NCBI RefSeq assembly: GCF_001514215.1 | Contig: NZ_KQ948851.1 | Coordinates: forward strand, 553,434 to 617,433 | Source: Streptomyces bungoensis | GTDB taxonomy: Bacteria > Actinomycetota > Actinomycetes > Streptomycetales > Streptomycetaceae | Direction of reading: 5' to 3' | Length of the DNA stretch: 64,000 nt | Shown here: positions 7,438 through 16,470 of the stretch, one piece after another | Layout: the number at the start of each line of letters is the position of its first letter | How positions within the stretch are numbered: position 1 is the first letter of the stretch | The notes under the pieces: model-generated | Seen by the model: only the letters and a program-made list of their open reading frames with translations | What the model was told of the DNA's origin: nothing | Database searches by the model: none | Made by a program: the position numbers and the translations under genes

Positions 7438-8352
7438 TCATGCTGGGGTGAGCACGATCTTCTTGCCGCCGGCCCGTCCGGTGACCACTCGGGCGAACGC
7501 GGCCGGTCCCTCGCTCAGCGGCAGGGGTTCCGGTGCGAGTTTCAAGGTTCCCGCGGCGGCCTGCTCCGCCAACTGGACAAGCTGCGCGGCGTTGGGCTCG
7601 AGGTAGAGGTCCCAACTCGTGATGCCTCGTTCCTCCGCAGGCGCGTCCGAGGTCAGGGAGCACAGTCGACCGCCGTCCCGGACCAAAGGCAGCGCGGCGT
7701 CCGCCGTGCCGGTGGCGATGGTGAGTGCGGCGTCGAACCCGCCGCGTACCTTGGCCGGCCAATTCGGGTCGTGGTAGTCGACGACCTCCCTCGCTCCCAG
7801 ACCGAGTAGGCGCTCTGTGGCGGCAGTAGACGCGGTCGCGGTCACCTCGATGCCTTGGGCCGCGGCGAGCTGGATGGCCAGGGCTCCGGTGGCCCCGCCT
7901 CCGTTGGTGATCAGGAGCCGCTGTCCTCGGCTGAGGTCCAGCTTCTCCAGGGACTGCCAGGCGGTGAGTCCGTTGACCGGCAGCGCCGCCGCGTGCACGG
8001 CGTCCAGCCCGGGTGGGCAGGCTGCCGTGTGATCCGCCTCGATCAGAACGCGTTCGGCCCAGAAGCCGCTACCCCCGGGCAGTGGGGCCTCGTGCGCGAG
8101 CACCCGGTCGCCTACGGCAAACCCGGTGACACCCGCACCAACGGCCAGCACCTTGCCCGCGCCCTCCACCCCCAGCGCCGCCGGGGGGCGCAGCCCCACG
8201 TCCCAGCCGGCACCGTTGAGCAGTTCGTCCCACGGGCCGACCCCGGCCGCCTCAACCGCCACCAGGATCTGACCGGGCCCGGGAGATGACGGTTCGGACA
8301 GCTCCAGCAGGGCGACTTCCTTCCCGGCCCCGGATACTCCGCACGCCTTCAC
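7438..8352 (-). CDS. MDR-superfamily NADP-dependent oxidoreductase (quinone-oxidoreductase type)
   Basis: 304 residues from a GTG. It has the GroES-like N-terminal fold (GPGQILVAVEAAGVGPWDEL, then LGVEGAGKVLAVGAGVTGFAVGDRV), then LPVNGLTAWQSLEKL and the nucleotide-binding loop NGGGATGALAIQLA (about residues 149-162). The substrate-channel segment GARVVDY-like (GAREVVDYHDP) and the C-terminus GGKKIVLTP are standard for the family. No structural or catalytic zinc cysteines are present, which places it with zinc-free quinone oxidoreductases or enoyl reductases. It probably reduces reactive alkenals or quinones using NADPH; the substrate is not readable. Transcribed alone. Confidence 0.85.
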   Translation of the reverse strand: MKACGVSGAGKEVALLELSEPSSPGPGQILVAVEAAGVGPWDELLNGAGWDVGLRPPAALGVEGAGKVLAVGAGVTGFAVGDRVLAHEAPLPGGSGFWAERVLIEADHTAACPPGLDAVHAAALPVNGLTAWQSLEKLDLSRGQRLLITNGGGATGALAIQLAAAQGIEVTATASTAATERLLGLGAREVVDYHDPNWPAKVRGGFDAALTIATGTADAALPLVRDGGRLCSLTSDAPAEERGITSWDLYLEPNAAQLVQLAEQAAAGTLKLAPEPLPLSEGPAAFARVVTGRAGGKKIVLTPA

Positions 8353-8728
8353 AACAGATCTTTGTCCTCTTACTCAGTCCGGCCGACCGGGAGGTACGGG
8401 CCGGAAATCCAAACCGGGCACGTGTCGACCTCGGGATCCCCTGCAGAGGTCGCCCGTGGTCTCAGCCGCATTGGTGTCGAGCCTATGCATCTAGTGGCCC
8501 GGGCATGTGGTCCATGTGAGGAGTGGCTGACCGGGCCAATGGTGGAATGGATCTGCACCGGATCTTGGGTCGGGTCGAGGAGTACGTCATCGTGTTCGAG
8601 TAGCGAAAGCGTCAGTCACGCTGAGGCAGCAGCGACTCCAGGCGTTAGCCGTTGTTACTGACCTGCGGCGGCCTCTCGTGCTCCTAGCAATTGGACGGCT
8701 TGTGGTGTCGAGAACCTGGGCCGGCGGG
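8353..8728. other. Intergenic, no supported gene
   Basis: 376 bases between the 5' end of the MDR oxidoreductase and the 3' end of the acetolactate-synthase-like gene, both on the minus strand. No convincing frame, palindrome or terminator was seen. Confidence 0.5.
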
Positions 8729-10420
8729 TTAGAAAGGTCCGCTGAGGCTGCCGAGCCGATCGGTCAGACGCAGATTCTCGGTGTAGTCGACGGGGCAGGC
8801 GATCACGGAGACGCCTTCGTCGTCGAGGGCGCGGCGCAGTACCGGCAGCAGCTGGTCGGCGGACTCGACCCGGTAGCCGTGTGCGCCGAAGCTTTCGGCG
8901 TAGGCGACCAGGTCGGGGTTGGTGAACCGGGTGTGGCTGTGGCGGCCGAGTTCGAGTTCCATCTTCCAGGTGATCAGCCCGTATTCCTCGTCCACCAGGA
9001 CGAGGACGACCAGGGGGATGTGTTCGCGGACGGCGGTTTCGAGTTCCTGGGAGTTCATCAGGAAGGAGCCGTCGCCCATCATGGCCAGGACGCGCCGGTC
9101 GGGCCGGGCCAGTTTGGCGGCGATGGCGCCCGGCAGTGCGAAGCCCATGGTGGACAGGCCGTTGGAGACCAGGCAGGTGTCGGGTTCGTAGGTGGGGTAG
9201 AGGCGGGACATCCACATTTTCCCGGCGCCGGTGTCGGCGAGCACGATGTCGTGGCGGTCCAGGGCGGTCCGGACATCGCTCACCACACGCTGGGGCACCA
9301 GCGGGAACGCGTCGTTGTCCCGCCCGTAGGCTAGTTCGTCGTCGAGCAGCGTACGGATCTTCGCGGTGCTTCCGGAGTCGTAGGTGAGTTCTTCGGGCAG
9401 TGCTGCCGCGAGTGCGTCCAGCGCCTGTGACAGGTCACCCTCGATGCCCACTGCGACCGGGTAATGTACGTCCACCTCGGAGGGGAAGCGGTGCACGTGC
9501 ACGATGCGCTTGTCGCCGTCGGGGTTGATCTTGGCGGGATCGAATTCCTGGATCTCGTAGCCGACGCAGATCACCACGTCGGCGGTGTCGAAGCCGAAGT
9601 TGCCGTAGTCGTGGCGCATGAAGCCGACCGCGCCGAGGGCGTTCGGGTGGTCGTCGGGGAAGACACCCTTGCCGTGGAATGTGGTCGCGACCGGGATGTC
9701 CAACCGCTCGGCGAACCGCACGAGAGCGTCCGAGGCGCGGGCTCGCGCGGCGCCGTGGCCTGCCAGCACGACAGGACGCCGTGCCGTGGTGAGCACCTCG
9801 ACCGCCCGCGCGACCTGGGTGAGTGACGGCGCGTCGGCGTGCACCGTGTCGATCTGCAGGGGCGCCGGCTGCCCGTTGGGCCGCTCCGCTTCGATGTCCT
9901 CGGGCACGGCCAGGAACACGGCACCGGGGCGCTCGCTCTGCGCGATCTTGAAAGCCTTGCGTGTCATCTCGGGCACCGCGTCGGGACACTCCACGCGGGC
10001 CGCCCACTGGGTGACGGGGGCGAACATCGATACCAGGTCGATGACCTGGTGCGACTCCTTGTGGGTGCGCCGCAGCGAGCCCTGGGCGGCAAGGGCCACC
10101 AGCGGTGCGCTGTTGGTCGTGGCATCGGCGGTGCCGAGCAGCAGATTGATCGCGCCGGGGCCCAGCGTGGCCGAACACACCCCGGCCCGGCCGGTCAGCC
10201 GCCCGTAGATCTCCGCCATGAACGAGGCGGCCTGCTCGTGGCGCACCAGGATGTACCGGATCCCGGAGCCGCTCAGAGCGTCGACGAAGCGGATGTTCTC
10301 CTCGCCGGGAATCCCGAAGACGTACTCGACGCCTTCGGCTCGCAGACAGCGCACCAGCAGGTGTGCGACGTCGTCCGCTGCTGCCGTGTTCCGCGACTCG
10401 GTCGCGCCTTCGGTGCTCAT
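8729..10420 (-). CDS. Acetolactate-synthase-like thiamine-diphosphate enzyme
   Basis: 563 residues, the normal length for the family. N-terminal pyrimidine-binding domain with the catalytic Glu in LVRHEQAASFMAE (about residue 52) and GVCSATLGPGAINL. The central Rossmann-like domain spans about residues 200-330 (RRPVVLAGHGAARARASDAL). The C-terminal TPP domain has the metal-binding motif MGDGSFLMNSQEL and SNGLSTMGFALPGAIAAKL. It condenses 2-oxo acids, most likely pyruvate, and lacks a companion small subunit nearby. A catabolic synthase or another member (oxalyl-CoA decarboxylase- or glyoxylate carboligase-like) cannot be excluded. The start at 10420 is preferred: it has no Shine-Dalgarno sequence but a TACGTT -10 box at the leaderless distance. 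Confidence 0.85.
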   Translation of the reverse strand: MSTEGATESRNTAAADDVAHLLVRCLRAEGVEYVFGIPGEENIRFVDALSGSGIRYILVRHEQAASFMAEIYGRLTGRAGVCSATLGPGAINLLLGTADATTNSAPLVALAAQGSLRRTHKESHQVIDLVSMFAPVTQWAARVECPDAVPEMTRKAFKIAQSERPGAVFLAVPEDIEAERPNGQPAPLQIDTVHADAPSLTQVARAVEVLTTARRPVVLAGHGAARARASDALVRFAERLDIPVATTFHGKGVFPDDHPNALGAVGFMRHDYGNFGFDTADVVICVGYEIQEFDPAKINPDGDKRIVHVHRFPSEVDVHYPVAVGIEGDLSQALDALAAALPEELTYDSGSTAKIRTLLDDELAYGRDNDAFPLVPQRVVSDVRTALDRHDIVLADTGAGKMWMSRLYPTYEPDTCLVSNGLSTMGFALPGAIAAKLARPDRRVLAMMGDGSFLMNSQELETAVREHIPLVVLVLVDEEYGLITWKMELELGRHSHTRFTNPDLVAYAESFGAHGYRVESADQLLPVLRRALDDEGVSVIACPVDYTENLRLTDRLGSLSGPF

Positions 10421-10426
10421 GAGGCG

Positions 10427-10432
10427 AACGTA
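10427..10432 (-). promoter_or_regulatory. Putative leaderless -10 box TACGTT
   Basis: TACGTT (TANNNT consensus) lies 7-12 bases before the ATG at 10420 in a 176-base divergent promoter region shared with the gene at 10597. There is no ribosome site before that ATG, which fits a leaderless transcript. Confidence 0.4.
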
Positions 10433-10596
10433 GGTACACCTGCGTGCCCGGGCCACTCGTCCGCCGCCGACCGGGGGTGGACCGCTGTGGCCGTTTGGAG
10501 GTGTTGTGGTGGCGTGTGCCGCGGTCGGACCGCACGCTGGCGAAGTGAGAACGAGCCGCCTTTCACAGAGCGGCGGCAGAACCCCGGGAGGCTCAT

Positions 10597-11334
10597 GTGA
10601 CCGCTTCGTCGCCCGCCACCGACGCACCGCCGGCCCGGTACGACGACCTGCGTGCTCTGGTGATCAACTGCACCCTCAAACGCTCACCGGAGACGAGCAA
10701 CACCCAGGGGTTGATCGACCGCAGCGCTGCCATCATGGACGCCCAGGGCGTGCAGGTCGATGTCGTCCGGGCGGTGGACCACGACATCGCCACCGGTGTG
10801 TGGCCCGACATGAGAGAGCACGGCTGGGAGAGGGACGCCTGGCCGGACCTCTACCAGCAGGTCCTCGCGGCCGACATCCTCGTGCTCGCCGGCCCCATCT
10901 GGCTGGGCGACAACAGCTCCGTGACGAAGCAGGTGATCGAACGTCTCTACGCCTGCTCCAGTCTGCTCAACGACGCCGGCCAGTACGCCTACTACGGCCG
11001 CGTCGGCGGCTGCCTGATCACCGGCAACGAGGACGGCGTCAAGCACTGCGCCATGAACGTGCTCTACAGCCTGCAGCACCTGGGCTACACCATCCCGCCC
11101 CAGGCCGACGCCGGCTGGATCGGCGAAGCGGGCCCCGGCCCCTCGTACCTCGACCCCGGCTCGGGCGGCCCGGAGAACGACTTCACCAACCGCAACACCA
11201 CCTTCATGACCTGGAACCTGCTGCACCTGGCCCGGGCACTGAAGGACCTCGGGGGCATTCCCGCCTACGGCAACCAGCGCACCGCCTGGGACGCCGGCTG
11301 CCGCCGCGACTACGAGAACCCCGAACACCGGTGA
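10597..11334 (+). CDS. Flavodoxin-fold NAD(P)H-dependent FMN reductase / flavodoxin family protein
   Basis: 245 residues from a GTG with GGGAGG at 10586-10591. The first strand and P-loop-like turn read LVINCTLKRSPETSNTQGL (FMN phosphate loop with Ser/Thr), followed by ADILVLAGPIWLGDNSSVTKQVIERL, the second FMN-contacting loop. The third is GRVGGCLITGNEDGVKHC, typical of the NADPH-dependent FMN reductase / WrbA-like group. The C-terminus carries an aromatic-rich segment (NRNTTFMTWNLLHLARAL). It probably transfers electrons from NADPH to a quinone or small molecule. It is divergent from the TPP enzyme, which suggests shared control. Confidence 0.85.
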   Translation: MTASSPATDAPPARYDDLRALVINCTLKRSPETSNTQGLIDRSAAIMDAQGVQVDVVRAVDHDIATGVWPDMREHGWERDAWPDLYQQVLAADILVLAGPIWLGDNSSVTKQVIERLYACSSLLNDAGQYAYYGRVGGCLITGNEDGVKHCAMNVLYSLQHLGYTIPPQADAGWIGEAGPGPSYLDPGSGGPENDFTNRNTTFMTWNLLHLARALKDLGGIPAYGNQRTAWDAGCRRDYENPEHR

Positions 11335-11533
11335 CGTGATGCCGGGGACACCGGCGGGCGGTCGTCGGTTTCGGTCCCGCCCATCGGGTCCCAGCGTCGG
11401 GCACCGGGCCCGAAGCGTGCCCGGGAGTGGCCCAAGCGTGTGCGGACCGGTGGGACGGCTGCGGTGGTGTGGGCGACCGTCCATGGCCGAGGGCGGTGCA
11501 CCGCCTCCGGCTGCTGCCCCCGCCCCCGGGGCC

Positions 11534-11680
11534 GTGCCGGCCGGAGTTCGGGCGCAGTCCGATCCGCGGGCTCGGGCTGACCTCGGTGTTCGGCTGATGC
11601 TCCTCGACCGGCTGCCGGCAGAGAAAGGCTGGCAGCCGGTTCTGCTGATTGACGGCCATATCGGTATCGGGGGAGATCCC
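11534..11680 (+). pseudogene. Chimeric relic of the oxidoreductase and methyltransferase genes of the 1.8-4.4 kb operon
   Basis: Bases 11534-11594 match 2016-2076 (coding for FRPEFWRSPIRGPWLTSVFG in the first operon). The match then jumps to a segment equivalent to 4096-4170 of the methyltransferase (LDRLPAE..W...LLIDG.IGIGGDP). About 2 kb between these points is absent, so this is a deleted, decayed duplicate of that operon. The surrounding interval 11335-11841 (507 bases) holds nothing else I can identify. Confidence 0.7.
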
Positions 11681-11845
11681 CGTAGCGGCGCTTTGTCGTT
11701 TGGCCAACCGCAGATCATCTCGGGCCGTCTCGTCGTGGGGCCGTGGCGACGAACAGGGAAGACGGCGCCAGCACCCCATCACGATCAGGCAGGGACGAGG
11801 ACGTTCGGACCAGGGCAGCGGGGGTGCGAATTACCTAGGGTATGA

Positions 11846-11859
11846 GAGTAGATCTACTC
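11846..11859. promoter_or_regulatory. Perfect palindrome GAGTAGATCTACTC
   Basis: A 14-base perfect inverted repeat 26 bases upstream of the GTG of the broken PP2C gene. It is the right size and place for an operator of the original gene; the regulator is unknown. Confidence 0.4.
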
Positions 11860-11884
11860 GTTTGCCCATATAGGCGAGTGTTCG

Positions 11885-13095
11885 GTGGCAAAAGAGCAGA
11901 CGGCCGAGTTGCCTGGCGCACTCGAAGCAGCGCAGGCCGCGGACTTGCCGTACCAGCAGTCCGCCCTGGATGCTGCCCGCGTGGTGGCTCAGGGCGCCGC
12001 CCTGCCGGCCGCTGTGCTGGGGGCGTCGGGTCTCGTCGGCTGGATCTTCGGCTCAGGCGTGTGCCCGGTGGCGATGCGGCCATGAACGCGAACACCGCCG
12101 TGGCTCTGCTGGCACTCGGTGTCTCCCTGTTTCTGGTGGCTCGCCGCCGTGTCACCCCGTGGGTGACCGTCGGGGTCCGCGCGGCCGGAGCGCTGGCCGT
12201 GGTGATCGGTGGACTCACCGCCGTGGAGTACGCGACCGGGGCGGCGCTGGGTATCGATGAGCTTCTCTTCAAGGACGACACCGCCCGGATGGCGTCGGAG
12301 GTGCCCGGCCGGATGGCACCGAACACAGCTGCTGCACTGCTGGCCGGGGGCGTGGCAGCCCTGTGCGCGAGCGCGTCCCGTCTGCCCGCATGGACAGAGC
12401 ACCCACGAGGTCACACTCTGCTCGGCGGGACACCTCCCGGTCATCGCCCTGCCCCCCCGGTGGGCCCGCCCGGATGCTCAAGACGCCCGGTCGGAGTCCC
12501 GCTGAGCGTCAACGATCCGTGCGGCGCAGTGGTGCCGTTCCGGCAGGCGACGGAACCGGTGCCGCCGGGCAGCACGCTGGCCATCTGTACCGACGGACTG
12601 GTCGAAAGGCCCGGCACCGACATCGAGGCCCAGATCGACACCCTCGCCCGCACGCTCGACTCGGCGCTGAAAGGAGTACGCGCAGATCAGGAAAGCCTCG
12701 ATCAGACCGCAGACCTTCTGATCAAGACCCTCCTGCCGGCCACGGCCACGCATGACGACGATGTGACGCTGCTCTTGATCGGGCTGCCCATGCCGAAAGG
12801 ATCGAACTCCCGTGCCTGATTGCCGCGATGTAGGTCCCCTGAACTGGTGATCAACGCGATCCGCCATGCGACCGGGCCGGTCTGCCTGCGCCTTATCCGG
12901 GACCGCGGCCTGATCTGCGAAGTCTCCGATGCCAGCAGCATCTCGCCCCACCTGCGTCACGCGCGGACCACCGACGAGGGAGGACGGGGCCTGCTGATCG
13001 TGGCCCACATGGCCCGCCGCTGGGGCACGCGGTACACCAAGACCGGCAAGATCACCTGGACGGAGCAGGTCATTGCGGCTGACGCGAGCGGCTAG
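11885..13095 (+). pseudogene. Broken membrane PP2C (SpoIIE)-HATPase sensor phosphatase
   Basis: Pieces of one multidomain regulator in changing frames. 11885-12058 encodes an N-terminus (MAKEQTAELPGALEAAQA, then GASGLVGWIFG). A frame change leads to a membrane region (MNANTAVALLALGVSLFLV and NTAAALLAGGVAAL, to about 12375). Another change leads to VTLCSAGHLPVIALPP, the core of a PP2C domain. A third continues to LAICTDGLVERPG and HDDDVTLLLIGLP, the PP2C C-terminus. A TGA at 12817-12819 follows, and then ELVINAIRHATG plus DEGGRGLLIVAHMARRWG, the HATPase C-terminus. The PAS/GAF part and the PP2C N-terminus are missing (junction near 12385-12405), as is the start of the HATPase domain. No functional product is likely. 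Confidence 0.75.
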
Positions 13096-13310
13096 CCCGG
13101 CGGGCGGATCCGCCATCGCCGTGCAATGTGGATCTGATGGCTCTGGCAGGCGGGGCAGCGGGGCGACTGCCTCCCGTCGAGGTGGTAGACGGGAGCGATC
13201 CTGTCACGCTCGTCCACGATCATGTCGATGTCGTACGTGCCGTCCCAGCCATGTCTGCAGTCGAGACAGAGAAATGAGCAAGGGATGCAACGGGCGTGCT
13301 CCGCGTTCAT
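13092..13310 (-). CDS. Small zinc-ribbon protein (72 aa)
   Basis: ATG at 13310 with AAGG 8 bases upstream. CIPCSFLCLDCRHGW near the N-terminus and CPACQSHQI near the C-terminus form a CxxC...CxxC zinc ribbon around the acidic middle YDIDMIVDERDRI. It is a paralogue of the protein at 21154-21399, with the same order SF.CLDC.HGW...YDID...SPRCP.C. Such ribbons are usually protein- or nucleic-acid-binding; the role is unknown. A TTTGCAT-class palindrome lies about 190 bases upstream, as one also does for the paralogue. Confidence 0.7.
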   Translation of the reverse strand: MNAEHARCIPCSFLCLDCRHGWDGTYDIDMIVDERDRIAPVYHLDGRQSPRCPACQSHQIHIARRWRIRPPG

Positions 13311-13500
13311 GGCTGACCTTCTGAAACATGGCACTGTGCTCAGCCGCAGTGGTGTGGGAACGGTGTCTCCCCGCCGGCCTCGGCGCGGAACCGCCCACAC
13401 TCGTCCAAGAGTGCCGCATCCGGGACCGGATGGTCGCTGGTGCTCCAGCCAGGACGACGCATCCAGGGGCTCGGCCGGCCGGTGTCCGTGTTCTCCATTC

Positions 13501-13515
13501 TTTGCACTGCGCAAA
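13501..13515 (-). promoter_or_regulatory. TTTGCAT-class palindrome upstream of zinc-ribbon gene
   Basis: TTTGCACTGCGCAAA, an inverted repeat with one mismatched pair, related to but more diverged than the other sites. It is about 190 bases from the start codon at 13310. The 13316-13500 interval has no gene of its own. Confidence 0.45.
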
Positions 13516-13584
13516 GCTCGGGTCAAGGAGCTACGTAAATTACCCGCATGTGGCAGCGATGCGGGCGCAGGCCGAGTGAGGGGC

Positions 13585-13650
13585 GGACCGGCCGTTGGCC
13601 GGTCAGGGGTACCCCTCCGGACCGGCCGTCGGCCGGGTCGGCACCCCTGA
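13585..13650. repeat. GC-rich direct and inverted repeats
   Basis: Two copies of GGACCGGCCGTYGGCCGG (13585-13602 and 13619-13636), with CAGGGGTACCCCT between them and CCCCTGA after the second. It can fold into a strong hairpin. Function unknown. The whole 13516-13896 interval otherwise lacks a supported gene. Confidence 0.45.
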
Positions 13651-13896
13651 GCGTCATGGCGCGGCCCGCATGGCCTGTCGTAGGAGTCAGACGTACTGAC
13701 CCGGCGCGTCATACAGGAGATGGCCGGCCAGTGCCACCATACGGCTCGAGTGATCGGTCAGAGCACCGGTCGTCGTGCTCTGTCTCAGGGAGAACTGCAG
13801 GTGCAGCCCTACCTCACCGGCCAGGAGAGTGAGCATGATGCCGGGCAGGGAGCCCTCACGTCCGGGCCATGAGCATTGCCCTGGTCGAGTGTGTTG

Positions 13897-14691
13897 TCAC
13901 CTGCCTGTGCGCTTGCGGGTCCGGATTCGGAAGATGACCAGCCCTACCGTGCTGAACGCAGCGGCCCACCCGAGTCCCAGCGCGAGGTGTCCCCACAGGG
14001 TCGTGTGGCCGAATGCCCCACCGACGGCGAACTGCATGGGGCCGAAGGACGGAAACCATTGCAGGACGGGCTTGTTGGCGAGCGGGTTGCCAAGTGGGTT
14101 CTGCAGGAATGTGTCCATCAGCCCGCCCATGATGATGAGGAAGAAGCCTTCCAGGTCTCGTTTGACCAGGACGCCGAGGAGGAGGCCGAAGGCGCCGTAG
14201 GTGAGGGCGATGATCGCGAATCCTGCGAGTACGGCGAACCAGCCGGCCCCCGTAGGCCGCCAGAAGAACAGGATGGCGAGTGCGGTGTAGAGGGCGATCG
14301 CGGTGGCGACCGCTGTGACGGCGAGGGTCTTGGCGCCGATGAGGGTGGACTGCCGGTAACCGGCGAATACGAGCCGCCGGTCGAAGGCGAGGGCCTTGCG
14401 TACGGCGTCGAAGACGACGAATCCGGTGATCATCGTGACGGAGTTGAGTCCCGCCGAGATCAGGGTGAGGTGGCCGCCGTCGATGCGCAGGACCTGCCCG
14501 GTCGCGTACAGCTTGAAGTCGAGTGCCTCGCCCGAGGCCATGGCGTTCATCACCAGATACCAGACGGGCACGAAGACCAGGAGCAGAAGTCCCGCGAGCC
14601 GGTTGCGGGTCTGGTCGCGTACGGAGAAGCGCAGCGCTGTGGGGAACGGGCTGTAGAGGGATCGGGTCGGTGAGGTCTCAGGCGCCGGCAT
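13897..14691 (-). CDS. ABC transporter permease
   Basis: 264 residues with six hydrophobic segments (for example LAGLLLLVFVPVWYLVM, MITGFVVFDAV, AIALYTALAILFFW, AVLAGFAIIALTYGAFGLLLGVL). ABC-2 type permease without large extracellular loops. The start overlaps the end of the ATPase gene by 14 bases. It forms an efflux-type system with the ATPase at 14678-15337 under the TetR regulator at 15349-16002; the substrate is unknown. Confidence 0.8.
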   Translation of the reverse strand: MPAPETSPTRSLYSPFPTALRFSVRDQTRNRLAGLLLLVFVPVWYLVMNAMASGEALDFKLYATGQVLRIDGGHLTLISAGLNSVTMITGFVVFDAVRKALAFDRRLVFAGYRQSTLIGAKTLAVTAVATAIALYTALAILFFWRPTGAGWFAVLAGFAIIALTYGAFGLLLGVLVKRDLEGFFLIIMGGLMDTFLQNPLGNPLANKPVLQWFPSFGPMQFAVGGAFGHTTLWGHLALGLGWAAAFSTVGLVIFRIRTRKRTGR

Positions 14692-15337
14692 GGTTGTCCT
14701 CCCGGGAGGATGCGCGGGGGGTGAGGCGGCCGTCGTTGAGGTCGGCGAGCACGTCGAACCGGTCCTGCTCGAAGACGAGGTGGGTGATGATCACGACGGC
14801 CCTGTCCCGGGCGCGCAGGTCGTCGACCAGGTCCCAGAACCGCAGGTACGTCTCCCAGTCGAAGCCTTGGTACGGCTCGTCCAGGAGGAGGACGTCCGGG
14901 TCGTGCAGCAGGGCGAGGGTGAGGTTGAGTTTCTGTCGGGTGCCGCCGGACAGCTGTCCGGCGGTCGACCGTGCGTATCGCTCGTAGCCGAGGAGGCGGA
15001 CGAGTTCGTGGCCGCGGTCCAGATCGGGCAGGCGGTGGGCGGCGACGAAGTAGCGCAGGTGCTGCTCGACGGTGAGTGCCGTGTTCAGGACCGGTTCCTG
15101 CGGGCAGTAGCCGAGAGTGCCGGGCACTGCGAGCTCGCCGCGGTCCAGGGGCAGGACGCCGGCCAGTATCTTCAGCAGGGTCGATTTGCCGGCGCCGTTT
15201 TCGCCGACGACGGCGACGAGCTGCCCGGGCCCTACCGTGAGTTCGGCACCGCGCAGGACAGGGTGCTTGCCGTAGGACTTGTGGACGTCGGTGGCCCGAA
15301 GGACGGTCGCTGGAGCGGGTGTTGAGCCTGGCGCCAT
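14678..15337 (-). CDS. ABC transporter ATP-binding protein
   Basis: 219 residues from the ATG at 15337 (GGGAGG just upstream; a longer in-frame start at 15427 lacks one). Walker A GENGAGKS, Q-loop GYCPQEP, signature LSGGTRQKLNL, Walker B DVLLLDEP and a switch His in VVIITHLV are all present. DrrA/CcmA-like small ATPase for drug- or lipid-efflux systems. It starts 11 bases downstream of the TetR stop and overlaps the permease, so the three genes form one operon. Confidence 0.88.
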   Translation of the reverse strand: MAPGSTPAPATVLRATDVHKSYGKHPVLRGAELTVGPGQLVAVVGENGAGKSTLLKILAGVLPLDRGELAVPGTLGYCPQEPVLNTALTVEQHLRYFVAAHRLPDLDRGHELVRLLGYERYARSTAGQLSGGTRQKLNLTLALLHDPDVLLLDEPYQGFDWETYLRFWDLVDDLRARDRAVVIITHLVFEQDRFDVLADLNDGRLTPRASSREDNHAGA

Positions 15338-15348
15338 GCGCGGCCTCC

Positions 15349-16002
15349 CTATGGGGTGTCTCCTTGTGGTGGGGGTGGTGCCGCGTTCAGTCCGCCCGCG
15401 TAGATGCTGAGCATCTCCGGTGCCCACCGGGTCATACCTTCGGCCGACAGAGGGTCCATACCGAGGACTTCGGTGAGACGGTCGCGCAACAGGAACAGCG
15501 CCAGGTCGTTGGCGAGGAGCACGGCGGCACGCACAGCCGGATCGTTTCCCGGAGCAGCCAGCCCAGCCGTGGCCAGCCCGTCCAGCGCGGCCCTGCTCAG
15601 GTCGTACAGCCGCCGGAAGAGCAGCCGTCCGGCATCCGTCTCGGACAACAGGAGCCGGCGCAGATACGTCGGCAGGGGAGAGTCGTCGGGAAGGTGCCGG
15701 GCGAACACCTCGCTCAGCGAACTCGCTCCGGCGGCGGGGTCGAGCAGCTTGGCTCCACTCTCACCCGTGAGCTCACCGAGCATCGCCTCGAAGACGTCCA
15801 GCACGTACTGGTCGACTTCCTGACGCAGTCCCTCTTTCGACCCGAAATGGTGCACGATCAGACCCGGCGACACACCTGCGGCAGCGGCGATCTGCCGCAC
15901 GGTGACCGTCTCCGGGCCGTGTGCAGCGAGCAGGCGTAGGGCCTCGTCCCGGATGACCGCTCGCGTGGTCCGATCGTCGGGGATTGAACGCATGTACAGC
16001 AT
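15349..16002 (-). CDS. TetR-family transcriptional regulator
   Basis: 217 residues from the ATG at 16002 (15993 is an alternative). N-terminal HTH: ALRLLAAHGPETVTVRQIAAAAGVS followed by GLIVHHFGSKEGL, the canonical TetR helix 2-3 and YYHF-like segment. The C-terminal ligand domain is helical. First gene of the operon with the ABC ATPase and permease, so it probably represses that efflux pump and itself. A TAAAC-N4-GTTCA inverted repeat sits 4-17 bases before the start. Confidence 0.88.
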   Translation of the reverse strand: MLYMRSIPDDRTTRAVIRDEALRLLAAHGPETVTVRQIAAAAGVSPGLIVHHFGSKEGLRQEVDQYVLDVFEAMLGELTGESGAKLLDPAAGASSLSEVFARHLPDDSPLPTYLRRLLLSETDAGRLLFRRLYDLSRAALDGLATAGLAAPGNDPAVRAAVLLANDLALFLLRDRLTEVLGMDPLSAEGMTRWAPEMLSIYAGGLNAAPPPPQGDTP

Positions 16003-16005
16003 GCT

Positions 16006-16019
16006 AAACAAGCGTTCAG
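16006..16019 (-). promoter_or_regulatory. Putative TetR operator
   Basis: TAAACAAGCGTTCA on the plus strand, an inverted repeat TRAAC-N4-GTTYA with one mismatch, immediately upstream of the TetR start. The position suits autoregulation and control of the ABC operon. Confidence 0.5.
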
Positions 16020-16249
16020 CACTTGTCCATGGCGCGAACCCGATTGGCACGGCACTGCCGCATACCGAGCCGGTGGCGGGCGACACGCGCATGGCTCAGG
16101 GGTGACATGGGCGGTGAAGCGGTCTCCTCGATGCCCCGCGCTGGCCATGCCTTCTCGCTCCGCGTCGCGCTGTCGGCTCGTACTTGGGCAGATGGGAAGG
16201 AGCTCCCAGGGCCGTGATGGACGCGGCGACGGTACTGGAAACGCGACCC

Positions 16250-16470
16250 ACGTGTCGGTGCCCGGCCTGGCTGTCCATGCCAGCCAGGACCCGTCCAGCG
16301 GTCTTCCAGTTCTCATAGTCGCCGACCGCCGCGATCAGGTCTCGTTTGGGTTCGTCCGGGACTTCCCGGTGCGCGCGCTTCACCGACTGAGACGTCACAC
16401 GCCATTCGGGCGGGTCGTGGTGGGCTGCGGAAGCCAGGATGGCGTCCTCGATCGCATCGAGGAATTGCTG
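16250..16470 (-). pseudogene. Frameshifted fragment of an unknown protein
   Basis: Reading leftwards, a short start (MPDARDSNS) is followed in another frame by QQFLDAIEDAILASAAHHD and then PDEPKRDLIAAVGDYENWKT, which has natural protein composition. No start codon lies in that frame downstream of its stop at about 16455, so one frameshift separates the start from the body. The family is not recognised. The rest of 16093-16690 is non-coding as far as I can tell. Confidence 0.35.

Noticed and set aside
15985..16003. GTACAGCATGC next to the TetR start as a TTTGCAT-class site
   Set aside because: Only GCATGC is shared; flanking T/A triplets are absent.
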